DNA from: Desulfomicrobium orale DSM 12838
GTDB lineage: Bacteria > Desulfobacterota > Desulfovibrionia > Desulfovibrionales > Desulfomicrobiaceae
DNA length: 64,000 bases
Direction of reading: 5' to 3'
Assembly (NCBI RefSeq): GCF_001553625.1
Contig: NZ_CP014230.1
Coordinates: 1,922,001 to 1,986,000 of the forward strand
The notes under the pieces were generated by a model. That model saw only the letters and a program-made list of their open reading frames with translations. It searched no databases and had not been told where the DNA came from. This document shows positions 45,555 to 54,789 of this stretch, piece by piece (the stretch's first letter is position 1; each line of letters opens with the position of its first letter). The position numbers and the translations under genes are program-made.

Positions 45555-46814
45555 CATTGCTGTCCGGCTAAGGGATAAGAAAAGAGTCCAAAATCTCAGC
45601 GATGTGTGGTAAAAGAAATCACCACAACATCTTGCCACACAAGGAGATTCTGGACTTGAGTCACCATAATACACTATTCTCCCAGACGCTATCTCTGATT
45701 CCCAGACATGTTTTTCAGAAACTCGAAAGACGGCACAAAACCGGGCGCTCGTCGCGTCAATTCGGTTTCAAGGAGCAGTTCACGGTCATGGCCTTCATCC
45801 AGCTTGCCGCAAGACGTTCCATGCGCGATGGCCTGCGCTGCCTTGAGGCTGCGGGAAACCGCCTGTATCACTGGGGACTGAAAAACGTGGCCCGCTCGAC
45901 CTTTGCTGACGCGAACAATTCTCGCCCCGTAGGCTTTTTCAAGGATCTGTTCGCCGAGATGTACGGCCTGTGCGCCGCAAAAGCCCCGAAGCACAAATTC
46001 CGTTTCAAATCCAAATTGTTCAGTCTGGACGCCACCACCATAAAGCTTTGCCTGTCGCTTTTTCCCTGGGCCTCGTTTCGGCAGGCCAAGGGCGGCGTCA
46101 AAGTACATACCTTGCTGGATCACGATGGCCATATCCCGGCTTTCGCAACCGTCACCGACGCCAAAACCCATGAAAGCCGCATAGCTCAGGCTATGGAGTT
46201 GCCCAGGGGCTCCATCGTGGTCTTTGACAAGGGCTTCATCAGCTATCCCTGGTTTCGGATCCTCGGGGCAAAGGGTGTCTTTTTTGTGACCCGGCTCAAG
46301 CGCAACGCCGTTTTCAAACTCCTGGAGCGCCGCCTCGTGAATCGCAAGACCGGCGTTACTTCCGATCACATCATTGAAGTCTCCAGCCGGGGAAAATCCT
46401 TACGCTTGCGCCGTATCGGCTATCGTGACCAGGAAACCGGGAAACACTACGAATTTTTGACCAACCATTTCCGGCTTTCGGCGAAAACCATCGCCGACAT
46501 CTATAAAGACCGCTGGCAAATCGAGCTCTTCTTCAAGGAAATCAAACAAAATTTGCGCATAAAGACCTTCGTCGGCAACTCGGAAAACGCTGTCCTGATC
46601 CAGATTTACACGGCCCTGACGGTTTACCTGCTCCTCGCGTACCAGAAATTCCTCAGCCGTCTCGGACTCTCCGTACAGCAACTCTTCCAGCTCATTCAAC
46701 TCAACCTGCTCGGCGAGGCCTCCTTGGATGAACTCCTGAATCCCAGACGACGAAAATTCGATAATTCATATAACTTCAAACTGTTAGATTACATCGCTTA
46801 GCCGGACAGCAATG
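45555..46814 (+). mobile_element. IS4-family element, copy 2
   Basis: A complete 1,260-bp element with perfect 18-base inverted repeats, flanked by a perfect 9-bp target duplication GTTTGATGT (45546-45554 and 46815-46823). It is inserted into the upstream region of the second duplicated membrane protein gene. It is almost identical to copy 1 at 13411-14670, with a small cluster of synonymous changes near 46585-46595. Confidence 0.95.
45602..46801 (+). CDS. IS4-family transposase, copy 2
   Basis: A 399-residue DDE transposase with the YKDRWQIELFFKEIK signature and aspartates in FSLDATTIKL and VVFDKGFISY. It differs from copy 1 at only a few C-terminal residues and appears intact. Confidence 0.95.
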   Translation: MCGKRNHHNILPHKEILDLSHHNTLFSQTLSLIPRHVFQKLERRHKTGRSSRQFGFKEQFTVMAFIQLAARRSMRDGLRCLEAAGNRLYHWGLKNVARSTFADANNSRPVGFFKDLFAEMYGLCAAKAPKHKFRFKSKLFSLDATTIKLCLSLFPWASFRQAKGGVKVHTLLDHDGHIPAFATVTDAKTHESRIAQAMELPRGSIVVFDKGFISYPWFRILGAKGVFFVTRLKRNAVFKLLERRLVNRKTGVTSDHIIEVSSRGKSLRLRRIGYRDQETGKHYEFLTNHFRLSAKTIADIYKDRWQIELFFKEIKQNLRIKTFVGNSENAVLIQIYTALTVYLLLAYQKFLSRLGLSVQQLFQLIQLNLLGEASLDELLNPRRRKFDNSYNFKLLDYIA

Positions 46815-47053
46815 GTTTGATGTTAATCATTCATAGACAATTTAATCATTGGCAGAATAACTTCTGTTGCTGATTCTGGGTATTGTGACTTAACAACATA
46901 CCCATACTTCGGCTTTCGTCTGAATGGCGAATATTTCTTCGGAGGTATCCGATAAGTCTTGCCAAGGAAATAGCCGGATTACATCCCTTAGGGATTTCGC
47001 ATCTCTTGGCTGGCGGCAGAAGTGGAGGGACAGGCTCTTCCGGAGCCGCCCTT

Positions 47054-47821
47054 TCAGTACAGGTTTTCCAGGTCTTCCGGGCGGATCGTGCCGCCTTTTG
47101 AAATGTCCTCCCGCCGGATGCGGTCGTGTATCCGGCCCTCCCGCAGAACCAGAACGCTGTCGGCCAGCCGGGCCGCAAAAGCCATTTCGTGGGAAACCAC
47201 GACCAGCGTGTACCTGTCTTTGAGTCCGGCCAGAAGCTCTTCGATGCCTCTGGCCGCCTTGTGATCCAGCGATGATGTGGGCTCGTCCAGAAGCAGGATT
47301 TCCGGCCGCATGGCCAGAGTCCGCGCCAGGCACAGACGCTGCTGCTGGCCGCCGGACAGAGTGCGGGCATCGGCGTCGAGGTGGTCGCCCACTTCCGTCC
47401 AGAGGCGGGCTTCTTCCAGGGCGGTCCGGGTCGCCTCCAGGGCCTGTTTGCGCTTCAAGCCGAGAACGGCCGTCAGCGGCATGGCGATATTGTCCGCGAT
47501 GCTCATGGGCAGCACATTGGGGTGCTGAAAAACCATGCCGGTCATCCTGCGCAGTTCCGGCAGGGATATTTCGCCGGCATAGGGGCGGATGGGGCCGCGC
47601 TCCAGATGCATGATTACTTCGCCGGAGGTTTTACAACCCGGAAAGCACTCGTTCAGGCGGTTCAGCACGCGCAGCAGGGTCGTCTTGCCGGCCCCCGAAC
47701 GGCCCACGATGAAGGTGGCGCAGCCTTTGGCGATGTCCGGGTCGATGCCGTCGAGAACGCGCCGTCCGTCCATGGACACGCTCACGCCGCGCAGAGTGAA
47801 GACCGGAGTCAGCGTTTCCAT
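47054..47821 (-). CDS. pstB: Phosphate ABC transporter ATP-binding protein (PstB-like)
   Basis: A 255-residue cytoplasmic ATPase. Walker A is GRSGAGKTT near 41, the Q-loop lies in TGMVFQHPNVLPMSIADNI, the signature is LSGGQQQRLCLARTLA and Walker B LLLDEPTSSLD. It is the last gene of pstS-pstCA-pstB, overlapping the permease by 13 bases. Sequence is somewhat apart from typical PstB, but the operon makes the role clear. No phoU follows; instead 185 bases lead into the AT-rich island. Confidence 0.85.
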   Translation of the reverse strand: METLTPVFTLRGVSVSMDGRRVLDGIDPDIAKGCATFIVGRSGAGKTTLLRVLNRLNECFPGCKTSGEVIMHLERGPIRPYAGEISLPELRRMTGMVFQHPNVLPMSIADNIAMPLTAVLGLKRKQALEATRTALEEARLWTEVGDHLDADARTLSGGQQQRLCLARTLAMRPEILLLDEPTSSLDHKAARGIEELLAGLKDRYTLVVVSHEMAFAARLADSVLVLREGRIHDRIRREDISKGGTIRPEDLENLY

Positions 47822-49620
47822 TGTCTCTCCATGCGGATTTGCAGGGCCCGTGCGGCGAGAAAGAGGACAACGGCCAGCGCGAGCAGGGTCAGGGCCGCGC
47901 CGAAGCCCCGGTTCAGATCGTGAACGCTCTGGTGCTGGGCGGCCAGATAGTAGATGGTGAAGGGCAGGGCTTCGAATTTGTCCTGCAGGCTTCCGGGCAG
48001 GCCGCCGTAGGCCACGGCTCCGGTCAGCAGAATGACGGCCGTGTCTTCGGCCGCCCGGCCCATGGACAGAAAGACACCGCCCAGAATGCCCCGGCTGGCG
48101 GCGGGAAGCAGAATGCGCCGCAGGCTCTGCCAGGATGTCATGCCCAGGCTCGGCCCCAGCAGGCGCAGTTCCTCGGGCAGGGAGGCCAGGGAAAGCGCGG
48201 TGGCGTTGATGGTGAAGGGCAGCACCAGAAGGGCGATGCACAGGGCGGCGAGGAGCAGACCGGTATTGGCCTCGGGCGCGACGGTGCGGCGCAGGAAGAT
48301 GATCAGGGAAAAGCCGAAAAGGCCCATGACGATGGACGGCACTCCGGCCAGGGTATTGGCCGAAAAGCGCAGGGCTCTGGCCCAGAATGAGCCCAGATAT
48401 TGCGATATGGCCACGCCTCCGGCCACGCCCAGCGGAATGGCCATGCAGGAGGACAGAACAACCAGCGCCACGGTGCCGGCACAGGCGGCGAAAATGCCGT
48501 CCCAGACCGGTTCCCACCCGAGGATGGCGGCCGTAACGGGCGTGCCGCCGAAGAACAGGCGCTGGTTCAGAACGGGCAGGGCGTACACCAGCAGAAAGAC
48601 GATCAGACCACCCACGGCGGTCAGCGTCAGGGCGGCGGACAGGGCGGACCAGATTGCCGTGAGAGCCCGGCATGGAGAATGTGCGGCCAGAAACGCCAGT
48701 ATCCGCAGACGCCATCCGGAGAGGGGCCGGAAGAGTTTGTCTCTCGGCCGGATGGCCGCCTGCACGGCGAGGTTCACGCCGAAAAGCAGCAGGCCGCAGG
48801 CAAAGAGGGAGTGAAAGGCCGGAGAGCTGTTATCCGTGGCCACCACCAGGGCGATATGGGCTGTCAGGGTACGTACGGAGTCGAACAGGGAATCCGGAAA
48901 CTGGGGCGCGTTTCCGGCCAGCATGAGCGGGATGAGCGTGTCGCTCAGAGCCCGGCAGTAGCCCATGACGGCGGCCGTGCGCAGACCGGATGCCGATCCG
49001 GGCAGCACCACCAGAAGCAGGGCCTGAAGGGGTGTGAGGCCGAGACTGGCGCTGGCCAGGCGGGTCCGCTTTTCGGTCTCGCACATGGTTCCGTGCAGGA
49101 ACAGGACGATGGTCGGCAGGATGAGCAGGGCCAGCGTCAGGGCGGCGGCGAGGAGAGTCGGACCGCTACCGCCGGAGGGCCTTTTCAGGAGGGGCGTCAG
49201 CAGAAAGACGGCCACGAAGCCGTACACCACTGTGGGGATGGCCGTCATGAAGGTCACCACGGCCAGGGCCGCCCGGCGCGGAAAGCCGTTCCGCCCTCCG
49301 AGGATGAAGAGGCAAAGGCCCACTCCCGCAGGGTAGGCCAGAGTGAAGGCCGAGACGCTCAGGACCAGAGAACCGGCGATCATGGGCAGGATGCCGTACT
49401 GTCCCTGAAAGGGCCGCCAGACTGTGGAGAGAACGGCATCCCACTGTCCGGCGGTGAAAAGGGGAAGGCTCAGCGCCGCGAGAAAAAGGAGAATGGCGGC
49501 GAGCGTCGCCAGGGAGACGAAGCCCGCTCCCCGGCAGAGAGCCGTGACGGCCCGGTCGAGAAAGATCTGCCGGCAAAGCCGGTTATGGTTTTGCCGGCCG
49601 GAAGAGACCTGTCCTTCCAT
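47809..49620 (-). CDS. Phosphate ABC transporter permease, PstC-PstA fusion
   Basis: A 603-residue inner-membrane protein containing two complete permease halves. Residues 1-300 have the PstC-like loop ASLGLTPLQALLLVVLPGSASGL and residues 320-603 the PstA-like loop PSLGMTSWQSLRRILLPAASRG, each the EAA-type contact with the ATPase. About twelve hydrophobic segments are visible. PstC and PstA are normally two proteins, so this is a natural fusion forming the channel in one chain. Its ATG directly follows the pstS stop. Confidence 0.88.
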   Translation of the reverse strand: MEGQVSSGRQNHNRLCRQIFLDRAVTALCRGAGFVSLATLAAILLFLAALSLPLFTAGQWDAVLSTVWRPFQGQYGILPMIAGSLVLSVSAFTLAYPAGVGLCLFILGGRNGFPRRAALAVVTFMTAIPTVVYGFVAVFLLTPLLKRPSGGSGPTLLAAALTLALLILPTIVLFLHGTMCETEKRTRLASASLGLTPLQALLLVVLPGSASGLRTAAVMGYCRALSDTLIPLMLAGNAPQFPDSLFDSVRTLTAHIALVVATDNSSPAFHSLFACGLLLFGVNLAVQAAIRPRDKLFRPLSGWRLRILAFLAAHSPCRALTAIWSALSAALTLTAVGGLIVFLLVYALPVLNQRLFFGGTPVTAAILGWEPVWDGIFAACAGTVALVVLSSCMAIPLGVAGGVAISQYLGSFWARALRFSANTLAGVPSIVMGLFGFSLIIFLRRTVAPEANTGLLLAALCIALLVLPFTINATALSLASLPEELRLLGPSLGMTSWQSLRRILLPAASRGILGGVFLSMGRAAEDTAVILLTGAVAYGGLPGSLQDKFEALPFTIYYLAAQHQSVHDLNRGFGAALTLLALAVVLFLAARALQIRMERQWKR

Positions 49621-50439
49621 CTAGTTGAGCGGGATGTATCCGGCCTCGGCGATGATGTCGGCGCATTCCGGGCTGGTTACGTAGTCGATGAAAAGCCTGG
49701 TCAGCCCCTGAGGTTCGCCTTTGGTGTTCATGTACAGCTTCCGCGCGACCTTGTAGACGCCGGTTCTGGCGTTGCCCTGGGAGGGTTCCACCCCATCGAG
49801 CAGCGGAGCTTTGACGGTTTCGTCCACAAAACCGATGCTCATGTAGCCGATGCCGTTTTTATCCTGGGCCACGGCCACCTTCATGGCTCCGTTGGAAGCG
49901 ACCACGTTGGCCTTGTCGGCCACAAGACCTTTTTCCAGCATCTTGCTCCAGAACACTTCGCGGGTGCCGCTGGCTTCGTCGCGGGTGTAGAGGGTGATGG
50001 CCGCGTCGGGGCCGCCGACATCCTTCCAGTTGACCACCCGCCCCGCGAAAATGTCCCGGACCTGAGCGGCGGTCAGCTCCGTCACCGGACTGGCGGGATT
50101 CAGGACCACGGTCACGCCGTCAACGGCGAAGGGAAAGGAAACCAGCCCGTACTTGGTCTTTTCGTCCTCGGACAGGGCGCGGCCGGTATTGCCGATGTCC
50201 GCCAGACCCTCTCCGGCCTTCTGCACGCCGACGCCGGTGCCGCCGCCTTCCACGGTGATGCGGATGCCGGGATTGGCGGTCATGATTCTTTTGGCCGCTG
50301 CGTTCATGACCGGAATGTGGGCCGTGCCGCCAGCAATGCCGATGCTTCCCTTCTGGCCCGCGAACTGCTGCAGCATGCCGGCTCCGGCTGTCGTGCACAG
50401 GAAAAGAAACACCGCGGAAAAACAGATCAAACGCTTCAT
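49621..50439 (-). CDS. pstS: Periplasmic phosphate-binding protein PstS
   Basis: A 272-residue periplasmic protein with a signal peptide (residues 1-20, ending TAGA-G). The phosphate-binding signature is seen in VEGGGTGVG, IGNTGRALS and TRDEASGTREVFW. AAAAGGAGGCATCA precedes the ATG. It starts the operon and is divergent from the Rrf2 regulator; the 269 bases between them must hold both promoters, but I see no convincing Pho box. Confidence 0.9.
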   Translation of the reverse strand: MKRLICFSAVFLFLCTTAGAGMLQQFAGQKGSIGIAGGTAHIPVMNAAAKRIMTANPGIRITVEGGGTGVGVQKAGEGLADIGNTGRALSEDEKTKYGLVSFPFAVDGVTVVLNPASPVTELTAAQVRDIFAGRVVNWKDVGGPDAAITLYTRDEASGTREVFWSKMLEKGLVADKANVVASNGAMKVAVAQDKNGIGYMSIGFVDETVKAPLLDGVEPSQGNARTGVYKVARKLYMNTKGEPQGLTRLFIDYVTSPECADIIAEAGYIPLN

Positions 50440-50708
50440 TGATGCCTCCTTTTTTGTCCGCGCAAGCTAGCCCAAATGAACGGGCGGGAACAAATAGATT
50501 GGACAAATGGCTGTGGCGGGGCTGTATCGCGAAAGGCTATGCATGGGCGCATTCGTCTTGCGCCGGGTCCGTTTTAAACGGCGGGTCTTTCCGGCCGTCC
50601 GGTTGACGCGGCCGATTTGGTGCATAACAGCGGGTGGCCGGTTTTTTCCGTCTGAAGGCGCATGTTGTCCGGCCGGGAGCTGATCTTTCGGATTTTTGAG
50701 GACGCCGT

Positions 50709-51161
50709 ATGAAACTTTCTGCCCGCGCCCGCTATGCGGTGCGCATTTTGCTTGATCTGGCCGTGCACGAGGAGGAAACTCCCGTGAGCACGGTCGTACT
50801 TTCCGAACGGACCGGCATCACCCTGCCGTTCGTGGAACAGCTGCTCAAACCGCTGAAACGCTCCGGTCTGGTGGCGAGCAAACGCGGAGCGGTGGGCGGT
50901 TACCGGCTGAACCGCGCCGCGTCGGAAATATCCCTGGGAGAGGTCATCCGGATCATGGACGGCTCTCTTAGCCTGACTAACTGCTGCGAGGACGAAACAT
51001 ACTGTTTCCGTTCGGGAGACTGTCCCACCCGGGAAACCTGGAAGCGTCTGAATGCCGTCATTGTCGGGGCTTTCGACGCCATAAGACTGTCCGACGTGAT
51101 CGCCGGCGTTCCCGTTTTTTCCGCAGGCGGGCCGGACTTGAGGGACATCGGTCCTCTGTGA
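50709..51161 (+). CDS. Rrf2 family transcriptional regulator (IscR-like)
   Basis: A 150-residue regulator with an N-terminal winged helix (KLSARARYAVRILLDLAVH, SKRGAVGGYRL) and four cysteines in CCEDETYCFRSGDC near 91-104, three of them in the usual spacing for an Fe-S cluster. It likely senses iron-sulfur, redox or nitrosative status. It is divergent from pstS and upstream of the clpS group; its targets are unknown. GAGGACGCC precedes the ATG. Confidence 0.9.
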   Translation: MKLSARARYAVRILLDLAVHEEETPVSTVVLSERTGITLPFVEQLLKPLKRSGLVASKRGAVGGYRLNRAASEISLGEVIRIMDGSLSLTNCCEDETYCFRSGDCPTRETWKRLNAVIVGAFDAIRLSDVIAGVPVFSAGGPDLRDIGPL

Positions 51162-51253
51162 CATGATCATGCGGAAGAGGAAGACCGGGCGGACCGGCAA
51201 AGGACTTCGCCGGAATTTTTGCGCCTTTGAAGAAACATCATAACGGAGTACGC

Positions 51254-51556
51254 ATGGCTGAAACCATCGATGGCATTTCCATAGACTGGACGGACGAGGA
51301 CGGCGTCCAGAAAGTGCGGGAGCTGAAAAAAGAGGTACTGACCCGCGGCGCCTGGGCCACGGTCATGTTTGCCTATCAGGAGGCGGGCCGGGGAGAAGAG
51401 GACTTCGGGCCCGTGAAATTCCGGGTGGGCCGCTATCAGAAGCGGAACGGCCGTTTCCAGCCTCATTCCAAGTTCAACATTTCCTCGGCCAAGCAGGCCC
51501 GGCAGATTGTGGACATCCTCCAGGGCTGGATCAGCGAATACGGCGAGGAAGAGTAG
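51254..51556 (+). CDS. Conserved small protein upstream of clpS
   Basis: A 100-residue cytoplasmic protein with no signal or membrane segment. Features include MAETIDGISIDW, LKKEVLTRGAWATVMFAYQE and FNISSAKQARQIVDILQGWI. I recall a similar gene directly before clpS in Desulfovibrio, but no function is known. ATG 51254 is chosen because CGGAG lies 6 bases upstream; the earlier in-frame start at 51227 lacks one. It is separated from clpS by 11 bases. Confidence 0.82.
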   Translation: MAETIDGISIDWTDEDGVQKVRELKKEVLTRGAWATVMFAYQEAGRGEEDFGPVKFRVGRYQKRNGRFQPHSKFNISSAKQARQIVDILQGWISEYGEEE

Positions 51557-51567
51557 AGGGAAAACGC

Positions 51568-51882
51568 ATGGGCGAGCCGTTTGAAGTTCCGGGATCTGAT
51601 CCGGGGACGGTGCTTGAGGAACAGCTTCAGGAACCGCGCCAGTACAAGGTGCTGCTGCATAACGACGATTATACCTCCATGGAATTCGTGGTGGAGGTGT
51701 TGATGGACGTGTTCGGCAAGACGGAAACCGAGGCGATGGCCATTATGATGAGCGTGCACGAGAAAGGAGTGGGCCTGTGCGGCATCTATACCGCCGAAGT
51801 GGCCGAGACCAAGGTGCATCTGGTGCACCAGATGGCCCGGAAACAGTCCTTTCCCCTGCGCTGCTCCATGGAAGAGGTGTGA
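51568..51882 (+). CDS. clpS: ATP-dependent Clp protease adaptor ClpS
   Basis: A 104-residue adaptor that binds N-degron substrates and delivers them to ClpA. YKVLLHNDDYTSMEFVV and VHEKGVGLCGIYTAEVAETKV are the hallmark segments; the N-degron pocket residues around HNDDYT are present. It lies 2 bases before clpA. Confidence 0.95.
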   Translation: MGEPFEVPGSDPGTVLEEQLQEPRQYKVLLHNDDYTSMEFVVEVLMDVFGKTETEAMAIMMSVHEKGVGLCGIYTAEVAETKVHLVHQMARKQSFPLRCSMEEV

Positions 51883-51884
51883 TT

Positions 51885-54110
51885 ATGCTGAGCAAGGAAC
51901 TGGAAAGAATCATCGGCGGCGCGGTGCAGGAAGTGAAGATGCGCCAGCATGAGTTTCTGACTCTGGAGCATCTGCTGTACAGCTACACCATCGACGCTCA
52001 CGGCCAGAGTCTGCTTCGCGGCTGCGGGGTGGATGTGGAACGGCTGCGCAGGCAGCTGACCCAGTTTTTCACCGACCATCTGACCGTGATCGTACGGCCG
52101 GAGCACGAGATCGTGCAGACCGTCAGCGTGCAGCGGGCCATGCAGCGGGCCATTTTGCACATGCAGTCCGCGGGCAAGTCCCTGGTTCAGGCCGGAGATT
52201 TTCTGGCGGCCATGCTGGAGGAGGAAGAGGCTTTCGCCGTCTATTATCTGAAGGCTCAAGGCTTGACCCGGCTGACGGTGCTGGAGTTCATCTCCCACCA
52301 GGCTCCGGATGGAGGTGCGGCGGAAGGGGAAGAAAAAGAGGCCGGTCAGGGCGTGCTGGAGAAGTACACCGTGGATCTCGTGGCCAAGGCCCGCGCGGGG
52401 CGCATCGACCCGCTGGTGGGCCGCGAGGAGGAACTCAAGCGCACCCTGCAGGTTCTTTCCCGGCGCAAGAAGAACAATCCCGTGTTCGTCGGCGACCCCG
52501 GCGTGGGCAAGACCGCCGTGGCGGAGGGCTTGGCGCTCATGATCGCCCAGGGCAAGGCCCCGGAACAGTTTGCCGAGGCCCGCGTGTTCGCCCTGGACAT
52601 GGGCAGCCTGCTGGCCGGAACCAAATACCGGGGGGATTTCGAGGCCCGGCTGAAGGGCGTCATCGCCGAGCTCGGAGCCATTCCCGGAGCCATCTTGAGC
52701 ATCGACGAGATCCACACCATCATCGGCGCGGGCTCCACCAGCGGCGGGTCCATGGATGCGTCCAACATTCTGAAGCCCGTGCTGGCTTCCGGCGAGCTGC
52801 GCTGCATCGGCTCCACCACCTACGAGGAATACAAGAATCATTTCGAGAAGGACCGGGCCCTGTCCCGACGCTTCCAGAAAATAGACATCGTGGAGCCTAC
52901 CGTGGCCGAAAGCGAGCGAATTCTCATGGGGCTCAAGCCCTACTACGAGAAATTCCACGGGGTGAAATATCAGCCTTCGGCTATCACTGCGGCCGTGGAG
53001 CTTTCGGCCCGGCACATCACCGACCGGTGCCTGCCGGACAAAGCCATCGACGTCATCGACGAGGCCGGAGCCATTTTCGTCCTGTCCGGCGACAAGCGCC
53101 GCAAGTCCGTCACCCGCCGGGACATCGAGGAAGTGGTCGCGCGCATGGCCCGTATCCCCAGTTCGCGGGTGACTTCGTCGGACCGGGACCGGCTGGCCCG
53201 CCTGGAAACGGAGCTGGGCGGGCAGGTTTTCGGTCAGGACGAGGCCGTGCAGATGCTGGCCAAGGCCATCAAGCGCGCCAGAGCGGGGCTGGGCAACATG
53301 GAGCGCCCGGTGGGCTCCTTTCTGCTGACCGGCCCCACGGGCGTGGGCAAAACCGAGGTGGCCAAGCGTCTGGCCGAATGCCTGAGCGTGAACTTCGTGC
53401 GCTTCGACATGAGCGAGTACATGGAAAAGCACGCCGTGGCCCGGCTCATCGGCGCGCCTCCGGGCTATGTCGGCTTCGAGCAGGGCGGCCTGCTCACCGA
53501 CGCCGTGCGCAAGACTCCGCACTGTGTGCTGCTGCTGGACGAAATCGAAAAGGCCCACATGGACATGTTCGCCATCCTGCTCCAGGTCATGGATCACGCC
53601 ACGCTGACGGACAATAACGGCCGCCAGGCGGATTTCCGCAACGTGATCCTGCTTATGACCTCCAACGCCGGAGCCAGGGAGATGAGCGCCAACGCCATCG
53701 GCTTCAGGGCCGGAGCCGAGGACGACCGCGCCTCGCGGGGCATGGCCGCCATCGAGAAGCTGTTCAGCCCGGAGTTCAGGAACCGGCTGGACGCCATCAT
53801 TCCCTTCCGCTCCCTGACTCAGGAGATCATGGAAAAGATCGTGGACAAGTTCATGGCCGAGCTGGGCGATCAGCTCGCGGCCAGAAACGTGAGTCTGGTG
53901 CTCGATCCCGAGGCCAGGGCCTGGCTGGCGAAAGAAGGTTTCAACCCGGCCTTCGGAGCCCGGCCGCTGGGCCGCCTCATCCAGAAGGAAGTCAAGGACG
54001 TGCTGGCGGACAAGCTGCTCTTCGGCGAACTGGCCTCGGGCGGCTCGGCGCGTATCGGTCTGAAGGACGGGGCGCTTGATTTCACCTTCATGGAGCGCGG
54101 CAAGCCGTGA
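51885..54110 (+). CDS. clpA: ATP-dependent Clp protease ATP-binding subunit ClpA
   Basis: A 741-residue AAA+ unfoldase. The N-domain (1-145) precedes two ATPase modules with Walker A GDPGVGKT near 203 and GPTGVGKT near 483. ClpA-type features SIDEIHTIIGAG and LLLDEIEKAH are visible, as is an IGF-like loop (NAIGFRAGAE) for ClpP docking. ATG 51885 has AAGAGGTG upstream. It overlaps aat by four bases (GTGA). Confidence 0.95.
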   Translation: MLSKELERIIGGAVQEVKMRQHEFLTLEHLLYSYTIDAHGQSLLRGCGVDVERLRRQLTQFFTDHLTVIVRPEHEIVQTVSVQRAMQRAILHMQSAGKSLVQAGDFLAAMLEEEEAFAVYYLKAQGLTRLTVLEFISHQAPDGGAAEGEEKEAGQGVLEKYTVDLVAKARAGRIDPLVGREEELKRTLQVLSRRKKNNPVFVGDPGVGKTAVAEGLALMIAQGKAPEQFAEARVFALDMGSLLAGTKYRGDFEARLKGVIAELGAIPGAILSIDEIHTIIGAGSTSGGSMDASNILKPVLASGELRCIGSTTYEEYKNHFEKDRALSRRFQKIDIVEPTVAESERILMGLKPYYEKFHGVKYQPSAITAAVELSARHITDRCLPDKAIDVIDEAGAIFVLSGDKRRKSVTRRDIEEVVARMARIPSSRVTSSDRDRLARLETELGGQVFGQDEAVQMLAKAIKRARAGLGNMERPVGSFLLTGPTGVGKTEVAKRLAECLSVNFVRFDMSEYMEKHAVARLIGAPPGYVGFEQGGLLTDAVRKTPHCVLLLDEIEKAHMDMFAILLQVMDHATLTDNNGRQADFRNVILLMTSNAGAREMSANAIGFRAGAEDDRASRGMAAIEKLFSPEFRNRLDAIIPFRSLTQEIMEKIVDKFMAELGDQLAARNVSLVLDPEARAWLAKEGFNPAFGARPLGRLIQKEVKDVLADKLLFGELASGGSARIGLKDGALDFTFMERGKP

Positions 54111-54789
54111 GCGTCTTCCCGCTGCGTCAGGAGCCCGTTTTTCCGTCTCCGGCTCTGGCCGGAGAGGACGGGCTTTTGGCCGTGGGGGGGACCTTTCGCC
54201 GGAGCGTCTGCTTACGGCCTACGCGCAGGGCATTTTCCCCTGGTATTCGGAGAACATGCCCATCCTGTGGTGGAGTCCCGACCCCCGTCTCATTCTCGAG
54301 CCCGGGCGCCTGCATGTTCCGGCCCGGCTGGAGCGCATTCTGCGCCGGGGCCGGTTTTCCTTTTCTCTGGACACGGCTTTCGAGCGGGTCATTTCCTCCT
54401 GTGCTGACGTACCCCGGCCCGGTGCCTCCGGCACCTGGATCGTCCCGGAGATGATCGCGGCGTACTGCAATCTGCACCGGCTGGGCTTTGCCCACAGCAT
54501 GGAGGTCTGGGAAGAGGGCGAGTTGGTCGGCGGGGTGTACGGTCTGGCTCTGGGGCGGGCCTTTTTCGGAGAATCCATGTTTTTTCTCAGACCGGAGGCT
54601 TCCAAGGCCGGGCTGGTCACACTGGTGCGGGCCCTGGAGCGGTCCGGTTTTTCACTGATCGACTGCCAGCAGACCACCGCACACATGACCCGTTTCGGCG
54701 GGTTTGAAGTCAGCAGACAGGAGTTTCTGCGGCGGCTGGACGAGGCTCTGGCCGGCTCCTCTCTGCGGGGGCCGTGGACGCTGGAATAA
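54107..54789 (+). pseudogene. aat: Leucyl/phenylalanyl-tRNA-protein transferase, frame broken at a G7 tract
   Basis: Aat adds Leu or Phe to proteins with N-terminal Lys or Arg, making them ClpS/ClpA substrates. A GTG at 54107 opens FPLRQEPVFPSPALAGEDGLLAVGG. At the G7 run 54184-54190 the family sequence continues in the next frame: DLSPERLLTAYAQGIFPWYSE, then PILWWSPDPR, SGTWIVPEMI and DCQQTTAHMTRFGG, to the stop at 54789. One more G would restore a normal protein of about 227 residues. Alternatives are a sequencing error, a true mutation, or a -1 slip on GGGGGGG. All later motifs are intact, so loss, if real, is recent. Confidence 0.85.

Noticed and set aside
50440-50708. Pho box upstream of pstS
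   Set aside because: I found no pair of spaced CTGTCAT-like repeats; the region only supports the presence of divergent promoters.
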